Source: Larkinella humicola
GTDB taxonomy: Bacteria; Bacteroidota; Bacteroidia; Cytophagales; Spirosomataceae
DNA length: 64,000 bases
Direction: 5' to 3'
Assembly: GCF_008727875.1 (NCBI RefSeq)
Contig: NZ_VTWS01000002.1
Coordinates: 620,001-684,000, forward strand
Positions 16,471 to 25,900 of this stretch are shown here, piece after piece. Each line of letters opens with the position of its first letter. Within the stretch, counting starts at the first letter, position 1. The translations under genes were made by a program, and so were the position numbers. The notes beneath the pieces were generated by a model that searched no databases, was not told the DNA's origin, and worked only from the letters and a program-made list of their open reading frames with translations.

Positions 16471-18357
16471 ATGCAAGTCAACTTGAAAAGAATCGTTCTG
16501 TCGCTGAGTCTCGGTTTCGCCCTGACCGGCGTGCTGGTGGCGCAGGATGCCCGCGATATCAAAACCGGGATGGTGATTCCCGACGAAACGTACAGTGATC
16601 AGCCTTACATCGTCAAAACCAACGACGGCGCGTGGCTCTGCGTGCTGACCACCGGAACCGGCCACGAAGGCGCATCGGGCCAGCATCTGATTTCCCAGCG
16701 GAGTCTCGATCAGGGGAAAACCTGGATCGACAAACGCGATGTCGAACCGGGCGACGGGCCGGAAGCGTCGTATGCAGTGCTGTTGAAAGCCCCGTCGGGG
16801 CGGGTTTTTGTTTTCTACAACCACAATACCGACAACATCCGGGCGGTGAAAGGCGACAGTCCGCCGTATGCCGATGGACTGGTCAAGCGCGTGGATAGCC
16901 AGGGGTATTTTGTCTTTAAATACTCGGACGATAACGGCAAAAGCTGGTCGGCCAACCGGGTCGCGATTCCCATGCGGAATTTCGAAATTGACAAAAAGAA
17001 CCCGTACCAGGGCAAAATTCAGTACTTCTGGAACGTGGGCCGGGCGTTTGCCTACAAGGAATCGGCGTATGTTCCGGTCCACAAAGTCGGCGGTTTTGGC
17101 GAAGGCTTTTTCACCAGCAGCGAAGGCGCGTTGTTGCAAAGTCCCGATTTATTCACCGCCACCGATCCCGCCAAGGCGAAGTGGAACACCCTGCCCGACG
17201 GCGAAATCGGCCTGCGGACACCGGCCAAAGACGGCGGTCCCATTGCCGAAGAACAGAATTTTGTGGTGTTGAGCGACGGTTCTTTCTTCTGCGTTTACCG
17301 GACCATCGACGGTTATCCGGCCTATACCTACAGCCGGGATGCCGGTCATACCTGGGAGCCGCCCCAGTACATGCGGTATGGCAACGGCCAGTTGATGAAG
17401 CACCCGCGAGCCGCTAATTTTGTCTGGAAATGCGAGAACGGAAAATACCTCTACTGGTTTCACAACCACGGCGGGCGGTTTATTCGGGAACACAAAAACC
17501 GGCGTAGCATGGCCTACGAAGACCGGAATCCGGCCTGGGTGTCGGGTGGTGTGGAAGTCGATTCGCCCAAGGGGAAAGTCATCAAATGGACGCAGCCCGA
17601 GGTTTTGCTCTACGATGAAGACCCGCTGATTCGGATGAGTTACCCCGATCTGGTCGAAGACAAAGGCTCGTATTACATCACAGAAACGCAGAAAGACGTC
17701 GCCCGCGTCCACAAAATTGACGAGAAGCTGCTGAGCCAACTGTGGAATCAGTTCGACAACGCGAAAAAAGCGCAGGACGGTTTAGTGACCAACTGGTCGT
17801 ATCAATCAGGAAAATTTCCGCAAACCGTGGCCGCCCCAACGCTGCCCGAATTCTACAAACGCGATACGAAGAAACTGGAACAGCCGGGCATGAATGTACC
17901 AAACGGTTTTACCGTCGACCTCAGCTTTAACCTTACCAACCTGTCTGACAACCAGATTCTGCTCGACGCCCGCGACGCCACCGGAAAAGGCTGGTTTGTA
18001 CGAACGACCGACAAAAAAACGGTTGAGTTTGCGATGAACGACGGGCGTACGGAATCCACCTGGTCCTGCGACGAAGGCTTGCTGAAAGCCAATCAAAACC
18101 ACAATGTCAGCATCATTGTCGACGGCGGCCCGCACCTCATCTCCTTCGTAGTCGACGGCAATTTCAACGACGGGGGCGACACGCGACAGTTCGGCTGGGG
18201 GCGGTTCAATCCGTACCTGAAGTCTGTGGCCGGGGCCGCTCAGATCACCCTCGGAACGCAACTCAACGGGCGGATCAGTCAGCTTTCGGTCTACAGCCGG
18301 GCGTTGACGGTGTCGGAAGCCATCGGCAATTACAACGCGCAGAAGAAGATCCCGTAA
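16471..18357 (+). CDS. Sialidase-fold (BNR) protein with C-terminal LamG domain
   Basis: Start chosen at ATG 16471, where the signal peptide begins (MQVNLKRIVLSLSLGFALTG, cleavage near VLVAQ). About 628 residues. A six-bladed propeller of the sialidase superfamily fills residues about 25-440, with Asp-box motifs S-x-D-x-G-x-x-W at SLDQGKTW, SDDNGKSW and SRDAGHTW. Residues about 465-625 form a LamG/concanavalin-like domain (GFTVDLSFNLTNLSDNQ ... NGRISQLSVYSRAL). Such proteins are exo-glycosidases (sialidase-like) or lectin-type propellers. The catalytic Arg triad cannot be assigned with confidence, so the sugar cleaved is unknown. It follows susD by 68 bp and is the only likely glycan-degrading enzyme of the locus. 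Confidence 0.82.
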   Translation: MQVNLKRIVLSLSLGFALTGVLVAQDARDIKTGMVIPDETYSDQPYIVKTNDGAWLCVLTTGTGHEGASGQHLISQRSLDQGKTWIDKRDVEPGDGPEASYAVLLKAPSGRVFVFYNHNTDNIRAVKGDSPPYADGLVKRVDSQGYFVFKYSDDNGKSWSANRVAIPMRNFEIDKKNPYQGKIQYFWNVGRAFAYKESAYVPVHKVGGFGEGFFTSSEGALLQSPDLFTATDPAKAKWNTLPDGEIGLRTPAKDGGPIAEEQNFVVLSDGSFFCVYRTIDGYPAYTYSRDAGHTWEPPQYMRYGNGQLMKHPRAANFVWKCENGKYLYWFHNHGGRFIREHKNRRSMAYEDRNPAWVSGGVEVDSPKGKVIKWTQPEVLLYDEDPLIRMSYPDLVEDKGSYYITETQKDVARVHKIDEKLLSQLWNQFDNAKKAQDGLVTNWSYQSGKFPQTVAAPTLPEFYKRDTKKLEQPGMNVPNGFTVDLSFNLTNLSDNQILLDARDATGKGWFVRTTDKKTVEFAMNDGRTESTWSCDEGLLKANQNHNVSIIVDGGPHLISFVVDGNFNDGGDTRQFGWGRFNPYLKSVAGAAQITLGTQLNGRISQLSVYSRALTVSEAIGNYNAQKKIP

Positions 18358-18370
18358 AACCGTTGCTTTT

Positions 18371-18444
18371 TCCCCTAAAGGCCGGGCGGCCGGAGCCGGA
18401 CTTTCGCATCCGGAAGATGCTTTGTCCAAGTCCCCTTTAGGGGA
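18371..18444. repeat. Inverted repeat TCCCCTAAAGG / CCTTTAGGGGA
   Basis: Arms at 18371-18381 and 18434-18444 are complementary and enclose a GC-rich interior (including gccgggcggccgg). The element begins 14 bp after the stop of the sialidase-fold gene. Relatives with the same CCCCTTTAGGG core lie at 46351-46429 and 63321-63408. Possible terminator or REP-like element. Confidence 0.55.
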
Positions 18445-18460
18445 ACGGGGCAGCAGCCAG

Positions 18461-18620
18461 CCCACGGTTAAAACCGTGGGCCAGGGGATCATTTGGGCAT
18501 TCTCAAACCGTTTCAACGGTTTATTGCTCCTAAAACCGTTGAAACGGTTTCCCGATCCAGATGCGTTTTTCCGGATTCCCCACGGACGGTTAGCCGATGC
18601 GATGAAACTGTGGGCGGGAT
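18461..18620. repeat. Composite nested-palindrome element, copy 1 (right side decayed)
   Basis: Outer palindrome CCCACGGTTaaAACCGTGGG (18461-18480), then two 18-nt arms that are each palindromic and complementary to each other (18505-18522 and 18533-18550, AAACCGTT..AACGGTTT). The right outer palindrome seen in copies at 20807 and 29673 is here interrupted by extra bases (cccacgg at about 18579 to actgtggg ending near 18614). Together with the preceding repeat it fills the 333-bp gap before the isomerase gene, with no other feature seen. Confidence 0.75.
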
Positions 18621-18690
18621 TGTCCACTTCCGGGTTCGTTCCAAATAATTATCTCATTCTTAAAAAACCAAACACATCACCCTGATTCTC

Positions 18691-19419
18691 ATGAACTTGA
18701 AACGATCCGTTGTGAACGCCAGCATCGAAACGGCGAAAGAAGTTATCGCCCATTTCGGATTGTACCTCCCTCCTTTCGCCAACTGGACCCTGGACCAGTG
18801 GCTCGACGCCGGGCCGGAATACAACGAAATCCGCGACTGCATGCTGGGTTGGGACGTCACCGACTTTGGCAGCCAGGATTTTCACACCATCGGGCGGACG
18901 TTGTTTACCGTCCGCAATGGCCGACCTAACCAGCCGAATTATCCGAAACAATACGCCGAAAAGTGGCTGATCGACCCGGAAAACCAACGCGCACCGGCCC
19001 ACTTCCACCTTTCCAAACGCGAAGACATCATCTGCCGCGCGGGTGGTAATGTGCTGGTGCAGCTCACCAAGGCCGACGCCGAAGGCCATCCGTCCAACGA
19101 GACTTTCCTGACGCAGGTGGACGGCTGTACCCGGCGGTTGGGACCGGGCGAGATCGTGCGACTGCGGCCCGGCGAAAGCCTGACGATTCACCCGCGCACC
19201 ATTCACCAGTTCTGGGGTGAAGAAGGCACTGGCTGGCCGATCGACGGCGTTGGCTACACGCTCAGTGCCGAGATTTCGAGCGTCTGTGACGACCTGAACG
19301 ACAACGTTTTCCTGGTCGATTACGGCATCCGGTTTCCCGAAATTGAAGAGGATGAAGCCCGCCGGTATTTCCTCTGCCATGAGTATCCCAGGGCTGGTAT
19401 TGAACTTATTAGCGAATAA
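18691..19419 (+). CDS. D-lyxose/D-mannose ketol-isomerase (cupin-type)
   Basis: 242 residues, no signal peptide, so cytoplasmic. The sequence matches the D-lyxose isomerase family: an N-terminal helical segment, a cupin barrel with metal ligands in APAHFHLSKREDII (two His and a Glu, about residues 108-118) and a later His in TIHPRTIHQFWGEE (about 168-181). Family members interconvert D-lyxose and D-xylulose, or D-mannose and D-fructose, with a divalent metal. Here it probably feeds a released aldose into central metabolism. It follows the sialidase-fold gene after a repeat-filled gap and is 11 bp from the transporter gene. Confidence 0.88.
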   Translation: MNLKRSVVNASIETAKEVIAHFGLYLPPFANWTLDQWLDAGPEYNEIRDCMLGWDVTDFGSQDFHTIGRTLFTVRNGRPNQPNYPKQYAEKWLIDPENQRAPAHFHLSKREDIICRAGGNVLVQLTKADAEGHPSNETFLTQVDGCTRRLGPGEIVRLRPGESLTIHPRTIHQFWGEEGTGWPIDGVGYTLSAEISSVCDDLNDNVFLVDYGIRFPEIEEDEARRYFLCHEYPRAGIELISE

Positions 19420-19430
19420 CCCTAAACCTG

Positions 19431-20783
19431 ATGATGCCACGTCGCTTTTCGATTGCCCTGCTGGTTTTGTCCGGCCTGGCCTTTGCCGGTTCTGCTTTCC
19501 TGTATGCGTCCGATAAACCCGCAGCAACCGGCCCGGTGTTGATGCTCGCCCTGGTTTTGCTGGCGCTGGCGTTCCGGGGCTTTGCCCAACTCAAAGGTTT
19601 TTCCTACACCGTCTGGATTCTGGCGGCTGTCACGGTCGCGATGTTCTACCCCACGTATTTCTTCACCGTCGGCGATTTTCAGTTAAAAAAGCTCATCGTC
19701 CCTTTCGTGCAGCTCACCATGTTCGGCATGGGGTCGCACATGAGTTTTGACGATTTTAAGGGCGTTGTCAAAATGCCGAAGGGCGTTCTGATCGGAATTG
19801 GCTGCCACTTTATGGTGATGCCGCTGGTCGGTTTTTCGCTCTCCCATCTCTTCGATTTTGAGCCCGAAATTGCGGGGGGCGTCATCCTGATCGGCTGCGT
19901 TTCCAGCGCGATGGCGTCCAATGTGATGTCGTATCTATCGGGGGCCAACCTGGCGCTGGCCGTCACGATCGGGGCCTGTTCCACCATCCTGTCGCCGTTC
20001 ATAACGCCTTTTCTGATGAAATGGCTGGGCGGGCAGTACGTCGAAATCGACATCGCCCACATGATGATCGACATCACCAACATGATCATCATCCCGATTG
20101 TGGCCGGTTTTATTTTCAACCTGTTTTATTTCGGCAACGAAACCAGACGCGCCAGAACCGTTCAGTTGCTGGCATTTGCCGGTATCATTCTGGTAACCAA
20201 TCTGGTGATGATGGTAGTCACGATGGCCGACGGCATGGGTTTTCTGATGGCCCTCCTGACCTCGACGTTCTGGTTTTACCTCCTGCCCATGGTGAGCGCG
20301 ATGCTGCTGAGAAATGCAAAGAATATCAACCGGCCCATGATCGAAAGCAGCCTTTCCTTTATCGCCATGCTCGGCATTGTGATCAATACCGTCATCATCA
20401 CGGCGTCCGGGCGCGACAATCTGCTGCAAGTCGGTGGATTGCTGATCATTACCTGCCTGTTGCACAACCTGATCGGCTTGAGCGTCGGTTATTTCACGGC
20501 CTTGCTGTTCGGACTGCCGGAGCGCGACCGCCGGACGATTGCCTTTGAAGTCGGGATGCAAAACGGCGGAGTGGCCACCGGCCTGGCCCTGCAAATGGGG
20601 AAAGTAGCGACCTTGGGGCTGGCGTCGGCCATCTTCGGACCGTTGCAGAACGTGACGGGTTCGGCGCTGGCGAACTGGTTTCGGAAACGACCGACGGGAG
20701 AAAATGCCGCTCCTGAATTCCCAGTTCCATCTGAAAGTCAGAATGTTCCGGCAAGCCTATTCTCGGGAGAACGTTCCGTGTAA
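19431..20783 (+). CDS. Bile acid:Na+ symporter (BASS/SBF) family inner-membrane transporter
   Basis: 450 residues with about ten hydrophobic segments. The SBF fold is visible in LTMFGMGSHMSFDDFKGVVKMP (read as MGSHMSF..F), GGVILIGCVSSAMASNVMSYLSGANLALAV and the late FEVGMQNGGVATGLAL, the family's ion-binding crossover regions. ATG at 19431 or 19434. Family members transport organic anions with sodium, and some act on pantoate or 2-keto acids. Its place 11 bp after a sugar isomerase suggests uptake of a sugar derivative or sugar acid, which is an inference from context. The last about 30 residues are polar and variable. A composite repeat follows 23 bp after the stop. Confidence 0.88.
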   Translation: MMPRRFSIALLVLSGLAFAGSAFLYASDKPAATGPVLMLALVLLALAFRGFAQLKGFSYTVWILAAVTVAMFYPTYFFTVGDFQLKKLIVPFVQLTMFGMGSHMSFDDFKGVVKMPKGVLIGIGCHFMVMPLVGFSLSHLFDFEPEIAGGVILIGCVSSAMASNVMSYLSGANLALAVTIGACSTILSPFITPFLMKWLGGQYVEIDIAHMMIDITNMIIIPIVAGFIFNLFYFGNETRRARTVQLLAFAGIILVTNLVMMVVTMADGMGFLMALLTSTFWFYLLPMVSAMLLRNAKNINRPMIESSLSFIAMLGIVINTVIITASGRDNLLQVGGLLIITCLLHNLIGLSVGYFTALLFGLPERDRRTIAFEVGMQNGGVATGLALQMGKVATLGLASAIFGPLQNVTGSALANWFRKRPTGENAAPEFPVPSESQNVPASLFSGERSV

Positions 20784-20806
20784 AAAGAGGCTATTGTCAA
20801 ATCCAG

Positions 20807-20950
20807 CCCACGGTTTGAACCGTGGGTTTATAAGAAATGCATCGCGTGCGCTGAAACCGTTTCAACGGTTTTGAGATCTCAAAACCGTTGAAACGGTTTC
20901 CCATACCAGATTCGTTTTTATTACCGGATTCCCACGGTTCAAACCGTGGG
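20807..20950. repeat. Composite nested-palindrome element, copy 2 (complete)
   Basis: Four palindromes in symmetrical order: outer CCCACGG..CCGTGGG at 20807-20826 and 20931-20950, inner AAACCGTT..AACGGTTT at 20854-20871 and 20882-20899. The inner two are also complementary to each other, separated by only ten bases that include gagatctc. It fills the convergent gap between the BASS gene and the sigma factor gene, so it may terminate both. Confidence 0.85.
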
Positions 20951-20973
20951 CTGTTTTTTAATTCGTATCGAAA

Positions 20974-21570
20974 TCAATGCAGCAGCAACAGCGTCGATAC
21001 AACCCCGGCCACGTATAACAACTTGACCCGCAGCACCCGCAGGCACTTGCTGATGTGAAATTCGATGGTTTTTTCGGCCAGCCCGAGTTGCTCCGCAATT
21101 TCCTTGTTGGCAAGGCCACTGCGGCTGAGTTCGAACACTTCCCGGCTTTTTTCGGGCAGATTTTGCAATTCCCGCAGGTAGACTTCCTGCACTTCCCGCA
21201 CCTGAATCCACTCCTGCACGACGTTGGCCGAGTGCGAAACCTGAACTTCCGAATACACCTCGTCGAGCGAAACCGATTTGTGCAGGATTTGCTTCCGGAG
21301 GTAGGAAATGATCCGGTTTTTGAGCGCCGAAAACAGATAGACCTGAACGGTTTTGTCGATGGAAAGAGCTTCCCGCTGCACCCAGAGTGTCACAAATAAA
21401 TCCTGCACCAGATCTTCGGCGGCATCCGAATCACCGGTTTTCCGGTAGGCCAATGCATAGAGTTTTCCGGAAAACCGGGCGTGCAGTTCCGCAAAAGCCG
21501 CCGAATCGGCTTTCGTTTTCACCAGTTGCCACAGCGCCTGGGCGTCCATCTCACGGTACGGGTTGTGCAT
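20974..21570 (-). CDS. ECF RNA polymerase sigma factor (Bacteroidota FecI-like)
   Basis: About 198 residues from the ATG at 21570 (an in-frame TTG at 21597 and ATG at 21549 are alternatives). Sigma region 2 is seen in AFAELHARFSGKLYALAYRKTGDSDAAEDLVQDLF (AEDLVQDLF motif, about 50-60) and region 4 in LPEKSREVFELSRSGLANKEIAEQLGLAEKTIEFHI. The C-terminus has a hydrophobic tail (LLYVAGVVSTLLLLH). It is divergent from a FecR-type anti-sigma gene, which precedes an STN-domain SusC. In such systems substrate binding at SusC signals through FecR to release the sigma factor, which then transcribes the susCD genes. Confidence 0.93.
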   Translation of the reverse strand: MHNPYREMDAQALWQLVKTKADSAAFAELHARFSGKLYALAYRKTGDSDAAEDLVQDLFVTLWVQREALSIDKTVQVYLFSALKNRIISYLRKQILHKSVSLDEVYSEVQVSHSANVVQEWIQVREVQEVYLRELQNLPEKSREVFELSRSGLANKEIAEQLGLAEKTIEFHISKCLRVLRVKLLYVAGVVSTLLLLH

Positions 21571-21719
21571 CGATTCTAAAAAGCAGGCCGAATGCAATAC
21601 TACTAAGGTTTCAGATAGTATTCGTTATAAACTTTCTTCAAATCCCACCAGGGTTAGCGTTTTTTTGTGCGTCTTGTAGGTAAAGCAGCCAACCAAGCAG
21701 GAGCTGACCAAACGAACCT

Positions 21720-22736
21720 ATGAACCCAAAAGCCATTTCGCCCGACCTGTTGAAGAAATACCTGGAGGGAAAGTGCAACCCGGACGAAGTTGAACAGGTA
21801 GAGCAATGGTACGCCAGCCTGAACAATGTAACCGCCGAAAGCCGGGACTTTGACCAGCCCCGGCACTTGAAAAAAATTCAGGAACTTATCCGCCACCAAA
21901 CCGACGACGAAATCCAGCCGGAACAACCGGTCAAAATCCGTCCGCTGGTGCCGAATGTCTGGCGATATGCTGCGGCTGCTGTGGTGCTGCTCATCGCGAG
22001 TCTGGGCGTCTACTTCTATCTGAATACGACCCAACCGGCTGCAAACCCGGTCGCCGATGCGGTTTCCATTGTCAACACGCAGAAGCAGGTGGTCCGTCAC
22101 CAGTTGCCGGATGGCAGCAAGGTCTGGTTGAATCCGGCCGCCAAAATTCAGTATACGGCCCGGGCGTTTTCCAAAACGTCGCGGACGGTGAGCGTCGAAG
22201 GCGAAGCGTTTTTTGAAGTAACCAAAGACCCGGCGCGGCCCTTCTTTGTCAAGAGCAATTCGCTGCTGGTGAAAGTGTTGGGAACCAGTTTCAACGTAAA
22301 GTCCAACTCCGATCAGTCGTGGTATGAGGTATCGGTCGTAACGGGCAAGGTGTCGGTGTCGGTTCCGGACCGCCAGGGGAAAGCGAAATCGGTGCTGCTA
22401 TTGCCCCGGCAACAGGCGGTTTTCGAAGTTGCTTCGGGCCTGCTGACGTCCACGGAACTCTCGAAATTCCGGGAAAAAGTCGATACTTGGCAGCCCATTT
22501 CGCTCACGTTTGAGGACGAAAAACTGTCGGAAATTGCGATGCGACTGCAAAAGAAATACGGAATCAAAATCAAACTCGCCAACCCCAATCTGGCCAATTG
22601 CCGCCTGAAAGCCACTTTTGACCACAACCGGCTGGCGGAAATTCTGGAAATAACGACCCAAATGGTGGAAGCGACTTACGAAATGCGGGGCGACAGCATC
22701 GTGATCGACGGCGAAGGCTGTGGTACCGTAGAATGA
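21720..22736 (+). CDS. FecR-family anti-sigma factor
   Basis: 338 residues: a cytoplasmic N-terminal anti-sigma domain (1-90, LLKKYLEGKCNPDEVEQVEQWY), one transmembrane helix (about 82-101, YAAAAVVLLIASLGVYFYL), a FecR beta domain (about 115-215, RHQLPDGSKVWLNPAAKIQY ... GEAFFEVTKDPARPFFV ... GTSFNVKS) and a C-terminal DUF4974-like secretin/STN-type domain (about 255-330, SLTFEDEKLSEIAMRLQKKYG). It should hold the sigma factor encoded divergently (122 bp apart by starts/ATG region) until the STN domain of the downstream SusC signals. 202 bp separate it from susC, with a hairpin at 22834-22858. Confidence 0.93.
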   Translation: MNPKAISPDLLKKYLEGKCNPDEVEQVEQWYASLNNVTAESRDFDQPRHLKKIQELIRHQTDDEIQPEQPVKIRPLVPNVWRYAAAAVVLLIASLGVYFYLNTTQPAANPVADAVSIVNTQKQVVRHQLPDGSKVWLNPAAKIQYTARAFSKTSRTVSVEGEAFFEVTKDPARPFFVKSNSLLVKVLGTSFNVKSNSDQSWYEVSVVTGKVSVSVPDRQGKAKSVLLLPRQQAVFEVASGLLTSTELSKFREKVDTWQPISLTFEDEKLSEIAMRLQKKYGIKIKLANPNLANCRLKATFDHNRLAEILEITTQMVEATYEMRGDSIVIDGEGCGTVE

Positions 22737-22833
22737 ACGCAAAAAACCGGAAGACGAAATGTTAATGATTATCGCTAAACCCCCTCCTATGCTACAACGA
22801 CACTCCCTCTTTTTGCCGGGCTTGTAAAGGAAA

Positions 22834-22858
22834 TCAGGAGTGATTGCGGCACTCCTGA
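22834..22858. promoter_or_regulatory. Hairpin between fecR and susC
   Basis: TCAGGAGTG (22834-22842) and CACTCCTGA (22850-22858) make a 9-bp perfect stem with a 7-nt loop. CATCAC/GTGATG (22883-22901) adds a second small palindrome. No T-run follows, so attenuation or operator function is as likely as termination. A sigma-dependent susC promoter is expected in this gap but not identified. Confidence 0.4.
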
Positions 22859-22938
22859 CTCTGAACAAGCATTCCTGAATCCCATCACTCGGAAGGTGAT
22901 GATCGGCTTTCTATTGTTCAATTTAACCACCCAAACCT

Positions 22939-25900
22939 ATGCATTTTTTTCTAAAAAACAAGACTGTATATGCCCTTATGCGGTTATCGGTGCTTCAAAT
23001 TCTGCTCATTGGACTCCTCACGGCGGTTGCCTACGCCCGGGAATCCGACGCGCAGGATCTTCTCAAACGAAACATTAGCCTGAAGGCTGAAAATATATCA
23101 CTGCAAAAAGCCCTTTCGGAAATCGAAAACCGGGCCAAGGTACGGTTTGCCTACAGCCGGAGCATGATTCCGGTCGACGAAAAAGTGAGCATCTCGGCCC
23201 TCAACGAACCGCTTTCGGCCGTCCTCGACCGGCTTCTGTCACCCTTGCAAATCGAATACAAATCCACCAACGAACAGATCATTCTCAAGCGCAACCGACG
23301 AAAAACGTCCTTCCTGAACGCCCCCGAGATTCTGCGGGACATTACGCCCCTGCCGATCCAGCCCAAAGCTGACATCACGATTTCGGGGAAAGTGACCGAC
23401 GAGAAAAACGAGGCCCTGCCGGGTGTTAGTGTCGTTCTGAAAGGCTCACAGCGTGGAACCACCACCAATGCCGAGGGCCGGTATACGCTCGCAGTTCCAG
23501 ATGAAAAGGCGACGCTGGTTTTCTCGTTTGTGGGCTATTTGCCGGAAGAAATGGTCGTTGGCAATCGGTCCACCGTCGATGTTTTACTCAAAACCGACAC
23601 CAAAGCCCTGGCCGAAGTGGTTGTGGTCGGCTACGGAACGCAGCAAAAAGAAGACATTACCGGCGCGATTTCCACGATTTCCGAACGGCAGATGAAAGAC
23701 GCGCCCGTGGCGCAGGTGGGGCAATTGTTGCAGGGAAAACTGAGCGGGGTGCGCATCGATCAGGTGTCGGGACGGCCCGGCGAAGGCATGAACATCAAAA
23801 TCCGGGGGGCGGTTTCGATCACCGCCGGGGCCGATCCGCTGTATGTGGTGGACGGAATGCCCATTTCCGGCAACATCAACACCATCAACCCCGCTGAAAT
23901 TGAAAGCATTACGGTTCTGAAAGATGCCGCAGCCTCCTCGCTCTACGGTTCCCGGGCGGCCAACGGCGTGGTGCTGATCCAGACCAAATCGGCGATTCCC
24001 GGCAAAACGCAGATCGATTTCGATGCCTATTACGGGTTTGAACAGATCCCGAAATCGCGTCGGCTGACGATGATGAACGCGCAGGAATACGCGCAGTTTC
24101 AGAAAGAAATCGCCGAACTGAACGGCCGCCCGGTGAACGCAGCTTTCCAGAATCCCGAACAATACGCCGGAAAAGGCACCGACTGGTACGACGCCATCAC
24201 CCGAACCGCGCCCATCCAGAGCTACAACCTGACCGTCAACGCGGGCATGAAAAATTTCAGCACCTCGGTCACGGGCGGTTATTTCAGTCAGGAAGGCGTC
24301 ATTGTCGGAACGGGGTATAAGCGGCTTTCGCTGCGGGTCAACTCGATTTTTACGCCCAGCCCGAAGGTGCGAATCGGCTTCAACATCGCCCCGAATTACG
24401 CTACCAACACCAATTTTGCCACCGACGGCGGGCCCTACGGTTCCGAGAACATCGTTTCGGCGGCTCTGGCGACCACCCCGCTGGCGAGTCCGTATAATCC
24501 GGACGGTAGCCTGACGCTGACCGCTTCGGACCCGGCCACGTTTGGCAATCCGAACTGGCTCCGGGTGGCCAAAGAGAAAGTGTATGAGGGGAAGAATCTG
24601 CAACTGCTGGCAAACGCCTTTGTCGAATATAAAATCCTGAAAGGGCTGACGGCCAAGACGACGGTGAACGTTCAGACCAGCAATTCCAACGTGTTCCAGT
24701 TCAATCCGTCGACCATCGGCGTCATGTTTACGCCCCCGCCCCGGATTCCGTTCGGTTCAGACAACTCCAGCCGGTCGTATAACTGGGTGAACGAGAACTC
24801 GTTGATGTACCAAACCGACTTCAACGGGCACAACATCGACGCGCTGGTTGATTTTACGGCGCAGCGGTTTCGGAGTGAAAACACGCTCGTTACGGCCAGC
24901 AACTACGCCGACGACAAGATTCAGGCCGTCAGTGCCGCCGGTCGGGTGGTGGTTACCAGCGGGGTTCAGGAGTGGGCGTTGCTGTCGTATCTGGCGCGGT
25001 TCAATTACAATTACAAGAGCAAATACCTCTTCACGGCGTCGGTTCGGCGCGACGGTTCTTCCCGGTTTGGGCCGGACAACCGCTGGGGAAATTTCCCCTC
25101 CGCTTCCGTGGGCTGGATTGTGTCGAAGGAAGATTTCTGGAAATTCAAACCGGTTTCGTTCCTGAAACTCCGCGCCAGCTACGGCACCACCGGCAATTTT
25201 GACATCGGGAATTACACGTTTCGTTCGACCATCAGCCCGGTGTATTACGGGTTTAACAACGGGCTGTTTCAGGGCCGGGCCACGACCAACCTGGGCGACA
25301 ACACCTTAGGCTGGGAACGCAAAAAGCAACTGAACGTGGGCGCCGACATCTATTTCCTGAACGACCGCATTCAGTTGACGTATAATTATTATTCCACGAA
25401 ATCCAGCGATTTGCTGTTTAACGTTGCGGTTCCCCAATCGTCCGGTTTCAGTAACATTCAGACCAACATCGGCGAGCTGAAACTGTGGGGCCACGAAATC
25501 GGAATCAATACCTATAACATCAACACCAGCCGGTTTTCGTGGAATACCAACTTCAACCTTTCGTTCGACCGCAACAAAACCGTCAGCCTGTCGACCCAAT
25601 CAACCACGGCTTTGTTCCACGGCATCAGCAGCTACGGTTTTTTCAGCCACCGCTCGCAGGTAGGCCAGCCCGTCGGCATGTTCTACGGGGCCGTGCAGGA
25701 TGGGGTCTATGTGAATCAGGCCGACTTCGACCGTTCGCCCAAATACGCTGATTCGCAGGTCGGAACGATCAAATTCCGGGATTTGAACGGCGACGGAAAA
25801 ATCACGTTTCCCGAAGACTACACCGACATCGGCAACCCCTGGCCGGATTTCATTTTCGGGATGACCAACACATTTACGTACGGGAATTTTGACGGCTCGC

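Noticed and set aside
23584-24603. Long minus-strand open frame opposite the second susC (339 codons)
   Set aside because: Composition is that of a reverse reading of a GC-rich gene, and the sense strand encodes a clear TonB-dependent receptor.
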